Below are positions 54,526 through 64,000 of a stretch of DNA of 64,000 nucleotides, piece by piece. How positions within the stretch are numbered: the first letter of the stretch is position 1; the number at the start of each line of letters is the position of its first letter. The position numbers were made by a program, and so were the translations under genes. The DNA is from Trachythela sp. YZ-2020 (Eukaryota; Cnidaria; Anthozoa; Malacalcyonacea; Clavulariidae), in NCBI GenBank assembly GCA_016169945.1, contig JADLSH010000383.1:1-64000 (forward strand), read 5' to 3'. Under the pieces are notes generated by a model that was not told the DNA's origin, did not search any database, and was given only the letters and a program-made list of their open reading frames with translations.

Positions 54526-54538
54526 AACGCGGTCTTGA

Positions 54539-54717
54539 CGGGCGATGGCTTAGCGCAGTGGTAGCGCGTCTGACTACTGTGCCTAAGGTCCCGGGTTCAA
54601 TTCCCGGCGGGTGCCCTGAAATATTGGTGTCCATCCGATCCCCACTATGTTGGCTTGAGCCTTCCGACTCTGAATAGCACAACAATGGAGCTGATGAGTC
54701 GTTAAGCCCCAATAACC
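54539..54717 (+). mobile_element. tRNA-derived SINE, TSD AACGCGGTCTTGA
   Basis: Head GATGGCTTAGCGCAGTGGTA (A-box) and GGGTTCAATTCCCGG (B-box region); body TGAAATATTGGTGTCCATCC to GTCGTTAAGCCCCAATA. Flanked by 13-bp copies AACGCGGTCTTGA (54526-54538, 54718-54730), the mark of LINE-driven insertion. A second copy lies at 61158. Confidence 0.88.
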
Positions 54718-54830
54718 AACGCGGTCTTGATCATATGATACGGGCATTAATTTAATTATGTATTCTAATTGGTTTTCTGACTTACCGACATGTCTCAATA
54801 AATGTGCTTTTGCCACACCATTGTTATTAA

Positions 54831-56191
54831 CCCGGCATTGACTGGCGTCTCCGCCGATGCACCTCTGACTGGGGGGCAAAAAATCCCCCTGCTTATCTCC
54901 GGAACTAATGATCGGATCAACAAAATTCAAACGCCATTGGATAGCCCTGATTCTTGAGATCTCAAAACACCCCGGGTGACCTCATTTCGGTCAACTGTGA
55001 CGTCACACGGGGTCAAAATGGGTCACAATGTTGGGGAAAATATGGTTTCGGGATCGGCACCGATTATCTCCGGATCTAATGATGCGATCAACAAAATTCA
55101 AACGGCATTCGATAGCCCTGATCTTACTGATCACAAAACACTCCGGGTGACCTCATTTCGGTCAACAGTGACGTCACACGGTGGTCAAAATGGGTCAAAA
55201 TTTAGGAAAATTCGGATTTCGGGATCCGGATCCGTTATCTCCGGATCTAATAATCGGATCGCCAAAATTCAAACGCCATTCGAAAGCCCTGCTCTTCCTG
55301 ATCTAAAAACACCCCGGGTGACCTCATTTCGGTCAATTGTAACGTCACACTGGTCCAATATGTGTCACGATATGGGAAAAATCGTATTTAGGTCAAAGGT
55401 AAATGGTCAGAAACCATCAGAATGCAAGTGGTCAGACATGTGCCTGGATCCCAAAAAAATATCCCAGATCCCGCAAGATCAAGCGAAAAATAAAAGATCC
55501 CGGATCCCGCAAGATCCCGCGACAAAATTGCAAAAAAGATCCCGGATCCTGCAAGATCCCGCGACAAAATTGCAAAAAAATCCCAGATCCCGCGACAAAA
55601 TTCAAAAAAGATCCCGGATCCCAGAAAAATGGATCCTGAAATGGATCCCTATGCAAAATATACATAAAATCGGATCCCAGAAGATCCCTGGGCAAAATTT
55701 AGATCCAGGATCCCACAAGATCCCGCGACAAAATTAAAAAAGATCCCGGATCCTGCAAGATCCTGTGCCAAAATTCCAAAAATATCCCGGATCCCACAAG
55801 ATCCCACGACAAAATCCAAAAAAGATCCAGGATCACAAAATATCCTCCAGAAAAAGATCTAGGGATCCGATCCCGGATCTTTTTTCGGATCTTGGCACAT
55901 GTCTGCAAGTGGTGAATACATATATTGCCTCTAAGTACGGTTTGGAGGCCATAACTACAGTGAAAGCAACGAAAACGGGTCAGTTCGTGAAAACTCGGCT
56001 GACATGCCTTCAGGCAAATGACCCTAGGTCAATGACCTGAAGTGACCTGGACCTGAAAATTTCACAGGATGTGTAGAATTGGTGTAAGAAAATGTCCTGA
56101 AAGTTTCAGGTAGCTGCCTCCCTTCGTTTTGGAGATATGGCGGATATTCGCCAGGGGGAATTTTTTGCCCCCCCCCGCAGTCAATGCCGGG
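54831..56191. mobile_element. TTAA-flanked element, 1.36 kb (piggyBac-like ends)
   Basis: Ends CCCGGCATTGACTG and CAGTCAATGCCGGG with TTAA on both sides (54827-54830, 56192-56195). The TTAA target and CCC start fit piggyBac-type MITEs (Kolobok also uses TTAA). The interior has three ~165-bp tandem units (54890-55390, with ACCTCATTTCGGTCAACTGT) and a GATCC-rich patch (55440-55890). No transposase. Confidence 0.82.
55440..55890 (+). repeat. GATCC-rich irregular repeat
   Basis: Repeats of GATCCCGCAAGATCCCGCGA and CAAAATTGCAAAAAAGATCC with variable spacing. Similar word content to modules A-C but not the same sequence. Confidence 0.8.
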
Positions 56192-56335
56192 TTAACAAAA
56201 TCGCAATTCCACTCAACAAACGATATACGAAACGAAGTTGTTTCCTGGCTGCAACTCATCCATTTATCATGAAAACCCACTGAACATACGTGCCTCGCTC
56301 GTAAATCGCCCAACAAGGCGTCTTACTGGTTTTAA

Positions 56336-56446
56336 TAGTTTGCCCAACTGATATCTTACAGCAGATCCTGTGTTCCTCCTGGCGCCAAAATTGTGAGATT
56401 TACCCAAAATTGGATCATCCTCTGCGATGCAATTCTGTCACACTGC
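56336..56446 (+). repeat. ~110-bp direct repeat, copy 2
   Basis: Diverged copy of 54245-54356. Confidence 0.7.
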
Positions 56447-56839
56447 ACCAAAAATCAGTACCCTGTGACACTGACAACTGTGTGTTTTGTATTGCTGGAA
56501 CTGCATCCTATGGTGACTGTGTGGGCGGATATGTATGGTCAGTGAATTTCCTGTGCAACTGAATATCACCATAGGGCCAGGTGGATTATGTGGCAAGAAT
56601 CTTAGTGCAAACACTACTGCATGCAGTATGCACTACTACTACACTAGCAGACAGTCACAAAGTATCTGTCATTTATGTGGGAGCGTATGGGGTGACCGTG
56701 GAAAATGACATTTATGGTGGAACAACAGGTTGGGTTGATACAATAGCATTTTTTCATGAAACTTGAATGAAATTATAGCCATTTTGTCTTTGAATAATTT
56801 TAATATTATTGAGAGAAAAATACAAGCAATTTCTAATTG
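56447..56839. other. No recognisable gene
   Basis: No repeat or coding motif beyond short frames. Confidence 0.35.
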
Positions 56840-56841
56840 TA

Positions 56842-57064
56842 CAGTAGAGTAAATTAATATCGTCCCTTTATGATAAGGGCCTTTCATTCTCAATACGTCT
56901 GTCTATGCTGCTGGGCTGTGTTGCAATGCATTCCACTAGCAGGACAGACCGTGCCGCCTCAGTCCTGCTCGTGGAATGCACTGCGGCACAGCCTAGCACC
57001 ATAGACAGACGTATTGAGAACGAAAGGCCCTATCATAAAGGGACGATATTAATTTACTCTACTG
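56842..57064. mobile_element. TA-flanked palindromic MITE, 223 bp
   Basis: CAGTAGAGTAAATTAATATC at left, exact complement at right, TA on both sides (56840-56841, 57065-57066). The arms match almost base for base to the centre. CAGT ends plus TA target suggest a pogo/mariner relative. Confidence 0.85.
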
Positions 57065-57199
57065 TACATATCGCAAGGAAGGTGGCGCGATATGTACTAT
57101 AAGAAACTAGAATATTATCAGATGTAAGAAATTATCCTCCCTCGCACAACCCAAAGGGGTTTCACGTGCAACACTATGGAAACAACCCAACGGAACATA

Positions 57200-58144
57200 C
57201 AGGTTTGGGCAGATAAATTGAGACTAATTTCAAAACTCTGCTGCGTCCCCAATAATTGGAATTTCTTGCTGAAACTCGATATTCACAAACTTTAACGTAT
57301 TTGTTTTACATGCCGACCTTCAAGAAGTCCCAATAACCGTTTTAACCCATGAAATTGAGACTTCGAAATTTCAGCGTCGAAATGAGTTGCGCCGGCGACG
57401 GCATTGTGGCTGTCATCTCGGCCACGTGGCACACCACTGCAGCGGTGTGACACTTTCTAACCTAGCCCTCCACCACGGGGTAGGTATACTGTCGTCGTTA
57501 ACAAGCCCCGCAGCGAACCCACAAACCCCGGGACTGTAGCCCACCTTAACGATCAGTCTGAAGCGTTCGATCAGGCCAAATTTGGAAACCCCACGTTTCA
57601 AGCTGGCCAATAACCACCAGATGAGTACCAAAACCATTGCCAAGACCATGAAAGTGTCGCTCGGCATGCAGCCCTACGCGAGGAGAGGCCACATCATTCT
57701 CACGGACCGATATAGTGTCATAAGGGCCGATAGAAAACCCAACCTCTCATCGCGCCTGAAGCACCATGCACAATCGTCAAAATCTTGGTAAACGAGAAAA
57801 TCGTTTTTGTTGGTAGAGAACAATGCGTCGCTGGAGGACACATTTAACGATGCCACTGGACCTCCCACTTGGTGGTGAGTTCAATCCAGGTGCGTTACTT
57901 CGCCGCCTGGCTCAAACTCCGCGGCGACGATGATGGCCCAAAGGTTTAATCCGGCGCGACTCATTTTTACCTTTAAATTGCGACCCGCCAATTTCATTGG
58001 TTAAAATATTTTCGCATTTTCTGAAGGTAGACATGCAAAATGAATACACTAAACTGTATGGACCTGCAGTTTCAGCAAGAAATTCCAATTATTGGAGGTG
58101 CAGCAGCGTTTTGAAATTAGTCTCAATTTATCTGCCCAGCCCTG
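57200..58144. mobile_element. TA-flanked TIR element, 945 bp
   Basis: CAGGTTTGGGCAGATAAATT at left; the right end is the complement of CAGGGCTGGGCAGATAAATT; TA flanks both. The TIRs extend about 100 bp (TTGAGACTAATTTCAAAAC, CCAATAATTGGAATTTCTTG). The interior (57380-57960) is GC-richer with short frames but no motif I recognise; it could be a decayed transposase or captured DNA. Confidence 0.75.
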
Positions 58145-58711
58145 TATACATTGCTTTCCAGTGCCAACTATGTAAGCTTGCTGCTGGAATGGTCCATTTG
58201 CTTCACATGGCTGCTGCCATTGCGAGGTGTATGCTGCGATTGCTACATTGATGTCATTTAATTATGCACATATTTTCCTGTTTCTGGCACCTATTTTCAG
58301 TTTGATCCCCAAAAATCATGTTTCTCTGACAACCGCCATTCAGTGTCAAATTTGTCAACATTTTAACTGGAAAATAACAGTTATTTTGCGGATTCTGAAA
58401 TTTCATCCTTTGTGACAATTTTCTTCCTTTTAGTGTCTCCAATCCACCTTCGAGGGGATGTTCACTCAGCAGTGCCGCTGAAGTTTGTCTTCGATTGGGG
58501 GGATGCAGTCATCTGTCGCCGAAGTTGGCAACATACTTGCATTTCGGCAGGGGCTTCATCCGCTGTCCCCATCCTTTATCTTTCATTTTTCGTCTTTCAC
58601 TGGCTCCAAATGCCCTCTGTTTTCATCTGCACAGTTAACTGAGCACCTATTTTTGGATGCTGCCGGCATGTCACATAACCTAGCCTAACCCCATGTAATC
58701 AACAATACAAG
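58145..58711. other. No recognisable gene
   Basis: No coding or repeat motif. Confidence 0.35.
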
Positions 58712-60213
58712 CAGGGAATCGTCTAAGGAAATGTGAGTGGTGGGGCTGGAGGCCAGATTAGCTGGTGGTTGGCTGGTGGAAACCGCTATTTCCCTAATTT
58801 CCAGTCCCCCGGTTGCCCAAATTCGGCTTGACTGGTGGGGCTAGGAGCGCGAGTCAGGGGTGGAGAATTTGGAAAATGATTGGGGGTGCTTTCTGAAAAA
58901 GGTCGAATTTAAGTTTGCAATTTTGTCATTTGTCATTTTGTATGATCGCTATTAAATTGAAATAAACTATCTTAGGCTATACGTCATAACGTCATAACGG
59001 CGATACCTACGTCATACGTCGTGAAACACAGGTGCATCAGCCCATATATTTAACAAGTAAGATACTTGACTGAAATGACTATGCACCTGATGTTGGAAGG
59101 TCAGACTTGTACCTATTTGACTTAAATCCTGACAAATCGATTCCAAGAATTAACATTGACTCGCAAGTCAGTATGCGACATATAAATTTCACCTTAGGTA
59201 AAAGAGAATGCAGCCGAACGGTTTATGTTATTTTATTTTGAACGTGGCCCTGAGAAGTTTATTTTTATGTGCTTCAACGTCAGGAACTTAAAAAAGGGGA
59301 CAAGCATAAAAACTGAAGTTGAATTGATGTGCACTAGATAGCAGGTCTTGTTCCAATCCTGGATCGGTATGCTGTACCATCACGCTTGCTCATGGTGCGG
59401 CATGCATACCATTCCAGGAATGCTGATGGTTACATTAGGAATCCACTAGGCTGCGAAAATGTATGTTACGGTCCCCCCCCCCAACGATATTTTACGACCC
59501 TTTCTCCATGATTTAGCGGGCGGCGCCCTGCCCTACGCCTTGCAGAGGGGACAGGAGCGGATCCAGAAGCTCGTCTTGCGGGGGGGGGGTCATTTCAACA
59601 ATTTTCTTCGATTAAAAAAAACTCATTGGGTTTGGGCCGCTCACGATATAATGGGTGGTTTAAGCACATACTTTTCTGATAACATGCGCTTAGATTTAGA
59701 AATAATCGCACTTTCGTGCGAATAATCACCCCCCCCCCCTGGATTCGCCAGTGGGGGCAACCGCCAGCTTCGCCCCCTTCCATAGATACCTACCCGCCTG
59801 CCACAGGCTGTTGCACGTATTTTGGTGCATTGTTTTTTCATCATGTATTATTGCCTGCCATCAAAAGTAAATGTTTCACTCATATGATCAAATAATAGTA
59901 AAATTCATAGACATTTTTGCTGCGAGAGGTCGCGAAATTGTGTTGTTTGTTCCTTGCGGCTAAATTTGTACCATATTTTGTCTCATATATGACACTTTTT
60001 GTGATAATGAAGCATGCAGACATTTAACCATTTTCTGTACCATGCAGACTGCTAGAAAATGAGCATTTAACATTGGGGGTGCTTTGGGTACCATTGGGGG
60101 TGCATTTTTTACCATTGGGGGTGCCCGGGCACCCCCAAAAGAATACAATTATCCACCCATGGCGCGAGTGGTGGGGCTGAGCCCCACCAGTTAACATGTT
60201 AGACGATTCCCTG
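58712..60213. mobile_element. hAT non-autonomous element, 1.5 kb, TSD AATACAAG
   Basis: Ends CAGGGAATCGTCTAA and TTAGACGATTCCCTG; exact 8-bp flanks AATACAAG (58704-58711, 60214-60221). Subterminal GAGTGGTGGGGCT is present near both ends. No transposase. Confidence 0.88.
59552..59753. mobile_element. Nested hAT-like MITE, ~200 bp
   Basis: Ends CAGGAGCGGATCCAG and CTGGATTCGCCAGTG with G/C runs inside. No clear target duplication. Confidence 0.55.
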
Positions 60214-60221
60214 AATACAAG

Positions 60222-60955
60222 AGCTTGCCTATGGCATCAAGTGTAGTCTCCCTCCCTACTACCCACCAGCCACAATTATTGTGGCACAGGTACCATTTCA
60301 CTCTGTTATGTTGCTACACTAGTCAGCTGATGGCACAGTGCTGTGTGAAGTGGGAGGCAAATTACTCCAGTATTACTGTACTATGGTGCATGCTGCACTG
60401 AAATTCACGATGCAGCTGCCACTAAAGTGGATTCTGCGCTGAAAATATAAGCAGAGCTGTCATTATGGCAGATATATCTGCCATAATGTGTATATTTTGC
60501 GTATTGGATGGGAGGGAGGCGGGAGCTCTGTGCTAGTCTGGTGGTCATTCACTAAATATTTAACCTTGTGTCAGCAGGGGTCTGGCTGGGAGAGTGAGCC
60601 ATGTGCCACCTAGCACCACATGCACTGGAATAAATCGTCCATTGGTCACTCAGATTTAGCTGCATTTTTCATTCCCTGTTGCTCGATCATATGCCCCTGC
60701 TGCAGTATTCGCAACTTTTTGTATTATTATGGGGCCCTGCAAGAATAAGGTATGCCAAGTTTGATAACTTTTACTTAGCATGGCCTGAAATGGGTGAGGC
60801 TCCCTAATGCTGCTTTTCTAGACCCCTTTAAAAGGTTATCTTGACAAGTATATTAGAAGACCGCAAGAAAACATGATACACATGTGACATGTACACACAA
60901 GATGATATTTTATATAGCCCATGTAGCCCATGTAGCTTTGCTACATGGGTTAGAT
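60222..60955. other. No recognisable gene
   Basis: Includes a short inverted motif ATTATGGCAGATATATCTGC. No coding motif. Confidence 0.35.
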
Positions 60956-61130
60956 TTTCAGCAATTGTGGAAGACTTTTATGAGTGTTTTGGCTGAAGGT
61001 CGGGATAGGTTCATTCCCCTGATGAAAATTCGTAAAAACTGTGCTAGGAAATACCCATGGCTAACAAAATCAGTGAAATGTGTGTTGAGGAGAATTGTCT
61101 ATGTTTGTCCTAGAATTGACATGATTGGCT
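60956..61130 (+). mobile_element. CR1-type LINE fragment
   Basis: Matches 10-140 (GGATAGGTTCATTCCCCTGA, AAATTCGTAAAAACTGTGCT, CCATGGCTAACAAAATCAGT). A short piece of the linker before the RT. Confidence 0.8.
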
Positions 61131-61157
61131 GAGAAATTGCACCTAAACGGAAACCAG

Positions 61158-61334
61158 GGATGGCTTAGCGCAGTCGTTAGCGCGTCTGACTGCTGTGTCT
61201 AAGTTACCGGGTTCAATTCCCGGCGGGTGCCATGAAATATTGGTGTCCATCCGATCCCCACTAAGTTGGCTTGAGCCTTCCGACTCTGAATAGCACAACA
61301 ATGGAGCTGATGAGTCGTTAAGCCCCAATAGCCA
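61158..61334 (+). mobile_element. tRNA-derived SINE, second copy
   Basis: Same head and body as 54539-54717, about 90 percent alike by eye. Flanking duplication not evident. Confidence 0.85.
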
Positions 61335-61907
61335 ATGATGTCCTTCGGAACAGATAAAGATGATTTTCAAGGCCGAACCATGATAATCCATGGCCGAGCT
61401 ATATAGATGTCAGAACGTATGCAGGTATTGTGGGATGTTAAACGAAAGCTCAAAAGATCAAGAAAGTACTACCGCTCTGAAAATGAAATATTTAAACATT
61501 GCAATACCACGAATTCGTGACCTACAAAAAATCCAGCCTCTCGATTATTTTTTACTTTCTTCGATGGTGCATCAGGTGCGCAGCCAGAATTTATTTTCGG
61601 AGGCAAGGGTCTGGGGGTTCAATGGTGGGTCACTCTGTCGGTAGGGCCACATGTGCGATTACCCCCCACCCACACTCAACGGTTTCAACTTTCAAACATT
61701 GAGCATGACGGGAGTGGGCTGGTTTTTTGACATGCCAAAAAAATTATGATGGGGGTCGGGCCCTTGGTTGCCTTACCAATATCCTGACGGGGGTAAGTCC
61801 GATGCACATTGTACCCCCTGCCTGCGCCACTGTGGTGCATTCTGAAACTTCGTATTACCAAGGTAGTATGCATACAAGTAAGAAATGTTGGGGTGGTATC
61901 TGGCCTC
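61335..61907. other. No recognisable gene
   Basis: Unique-looking sequence without motif. Confidence 0.35.
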
Positions 61908-61911
61908 TTAA

Positions 61912-62757
61912 CCCACCGCCGCCTGGGGGGTCGGATCCGACCCCCCCCCCTCCGTTTTTTCGCAATCACGTCTAAAGCGCGTGCAGAAGCGTAACGAAAA
62001 TTTCGGTACATTAATTACCCAGCTTTCCTGAAAAAAAATGAAACCCCAGGTCACATTAGGTCCCATGTGGGAGAGGTCAACGTGAGGTCATGTTCCGCGA
62101 TGTTTGCCAAAAAACAGAGTATAGGGTAAATATTCACAACAAATGAACGGAAAGGGATAGGAGGCTGCTTCTGGCGACACACGATAGGATATTGAATGGG
62201 CTACAAATCTGCTATCTCGATTTTTAAATATAAATTTCGAAAACAAATTGGCTAAGATTTTGGGCTTTTTTTACTTAAGACTTGGCTATTTTTTCAATTT
62301 TTTTCACCGAAAAATATGTTAGAGAACTGCCTTGGCTAGCCGCACACCAAATTTGATGCGAATATCTCTTCAAAGCGCTGAAGAGCTGACTTATGGCGGT
62401 TTGAACAGTTCATCTCACGTGACCTCATCACTGTACTATTTGCTTGCATTACGAGCGCTGCATCTGATGTATAAGCACCAATAATGACTAGAAATGTCCT
62501 TGGTGTCAAATGGCATTCATTTGTCATATCCAACTCATTTGACAAATTCCACCTACTTTGGGTCTATTTGACCTTTGACGTCACAGATGACCGAATCAAG
62601 ATCAACCATGGTGTTTTGAGATGAGACGGACCGAGGCTATCCAACGCCGTTTGAATTTTCCCGATACGACCATTGGTTCCTGAGATACCAGGGGGGGGTC
62701 GGATCCGACCCCCCCCCAGGCTGTGGTGGGTACGGAAACAGCCCAGGCGGTCGCGGG
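61912..62757. mobile_element. TTAA-flanked element, 846 bp
   Basis: Ends CCCACCGCCGCCTGGG and CCCAGGCGGTCGCGGG with TTAA on both sides (61908-61911, 62758-62761). A GGGTCGGATCCGACCC palindrome lies near each end. The interior is distantly like 54900-55390 in reverse (ACGCCGTTTGAATTTTCCCG near 62647). No transposase. Confidence 0.75.
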
Positions 62758-62761
62758 TTAA

Positions 62762-64000
62762 CCCTCGCTCGGCCGGGGCTTGCCGACTACATCGTCCGGC
62801 GTGGGGAGATGTGCCCCCCCCCCCCGGCCGTTTGAAAACTATAGAGCGATGCGGTAAAGACCACCGTGTTGCTTGTTGTGTTACCTCTCCAGCGTGGTAT
62901 TCGTTTTTTCGGTCAACAGATTACCTCCCAGGTCCCGATGATGACCCGAATGTGGGTCAAATCATGAGGAATCGAACTATCCTCTCCGCTGCTCTGAAAC
63001 TGAAGAACACTTATCGGCGCATCGGCTCAGGTCATCCAGTGACCCCCAGTGTTGGTCAAATGGGTCAATATTCGCACGGTCAAATGAGCGACTTATTTTT
63101 TTCAACTGTTTGGGTTGGAAATGATGCATTTCTTTTGAAATGGGGAAAAATGTGTTTTACATCAGATTCAGCGTAAGCAGTTGATATGGGAACGTCTTGT
63201 GGTCAAAAAGGTCACTGACCTCACTTGGCCATCAAAAGGTCAGTGACATTTGAAAAGTGACCTCCGCGTGTGTCGACCGCCTGTCTATACCGATTCCACA
63301 CCTAAGCGTTCGGTTTGGCGCGTTTGCCTCGCGGCAACAATATCGTTTTAGCAAAAGCGGCCTGACTTGGGTTCAAGAATGACGTCATAACTCGACCACG
63401 GCAGTGGCGTACTTGTTAAAGGCCTTGCCGTGGGGTAAACGCTGTGCCAAGCAGCGCCTGCGGCAACGGGTTCACGGGCGTGATCCGCCTCCGAATCCGA
63501 CTCCGAATAGTCTAATACTTTACATCGTAAAAGTCGTACAGTCGTAAAGCCCAAGGCTATATACACTGTAAAGCCCCAATAATAAATACGTCATAACTAG
63601 TTAACATGACACGACCCGAGGTCGCGGTTGGTCTCAGAACGTGTGAAATTAAATACTACCCACATACCGAAAGCGCTGGCGCGATAGGCGCGCCATTTTC
63701 CCGATATGTCGGAAACACTGGAGGGGTCGTTTTGCCCCCCCCCCCGACCGGGCGAGGGTTTTTATAGAGAACGTAAGACCTTTTCCGGCAAAAATGGAGT
63801 GAGGTATGTAAATTGGTGCATAAGATGAACATTTGTGTAAAACTCACCGGATTCGGCTGGATTTTCCAGCCTAATACATCCTAAATAATTATCCTTCTCA
63901 ATAAAAAGTTCATATCCAGGCTTGTCCGAGTTCGCCTGATACTTTCAGACGCCGGCCCAGAGGCTTTCGAGGGCGCTCTTTGTGCTGAGCGTCTTACAGG
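62762..64000. other. No confident gene; possible SINE remnant
   Basis: 63365-63590 ends TGTAAAGCCCCAATAATAAA and contains CGACTCCGAATAGTC, resembling the body and tail of the SINE at 54539, but lacks a clear tRNA head. Nothing else identified. Confidence 0.35.

Noticed and set aside
54539..54612. Functional tRNA gene
   Set aside because: The head is followed by a conserved SINE body, has a SINE-type target duplication, and recurs at 61158.
57413..57667. Small membrane protein gene
   Set aside because: Single short frame inside a non-autonomous element, no family resemblance or conservation evidence.

Overview
This is non-coding-looking animal DNA made almost entirely of transposable elements and satellites. 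I recognise no host gene, no rRNA and no intact tRNA gene. The organism is a eukaryote and most likely an invertebrate. The window holds an intact BEL/Pao retrotransposon (a metazoan group), CR1-type LINEs, tRNA-derived SINEs, a Tc1/mariner-like transposon, and many hAT, TTAA-target and TA-target non-autonomous elements. Short TTAGG/CCTAA runs (34731-34766, 44022-44045) are compatible with an arthropod, but that is a weak hint and the species cannot be named.

Layout. 1-2220: degenerate LINE inserted into a Tc1/mariner-like transposon whose 3' part follows (2221-3260); a second, inverted copy of that transposon lies at about 5940-7995. 3793-5411: a MITE family made of long palindromes, with relatives at 8195-8530, 46490-47165 and 51750-52210. 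9184-17490: a nest of hAT-like elements and satellites, several with exact 8-bp target duplications (GTCCCAAA, CTTGGCAG). 19789-26644: a fold-back array of ~133-bp repeats split by a complete BEL/Pao element (20401-26405) with identical 283-bp LTRs, a 5-bp target duplication and one uninterrupted 1810-codon reading frame. 26690-42859: a second satellite fold-back (132/135-bp units) split by a 12.8-kb insertion (28954-41772) with a 7-bp target duplication. Most of that insertion is a 10.2-kb near-palindromic fold-back (31515-41672) built from hairpins of a 16-bp repeat and GGATCC-rich modules. 43278-45589 and 45760-46411: further hAT and fold-back elements. 47545-50848: CR1-type LINE on the minus strand. 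50849-64000: MITEs, SINEs, two TTAA-flanked elements (54831-56191, 61912-62757), and a hAT element with target duplication AATACAAG (58712-60213).

The only reading frame that looks fully functional is the BEL/Pao polyprotein; the non-autonomous elements would need transposases from elsewhere in the genome. Hundreds of short open frames in the satellites are artefacts of repeats whose unit length preserves or cycles the frame. The most notable signals are the young BEL/Pao insertion with a start codon inside its LTR, the giant satellite-built fold-back, repeated insertion of elements into satellite that lets empty sites be read directly, and an excess of the octamer TGACGTCA inside unrelated element families.
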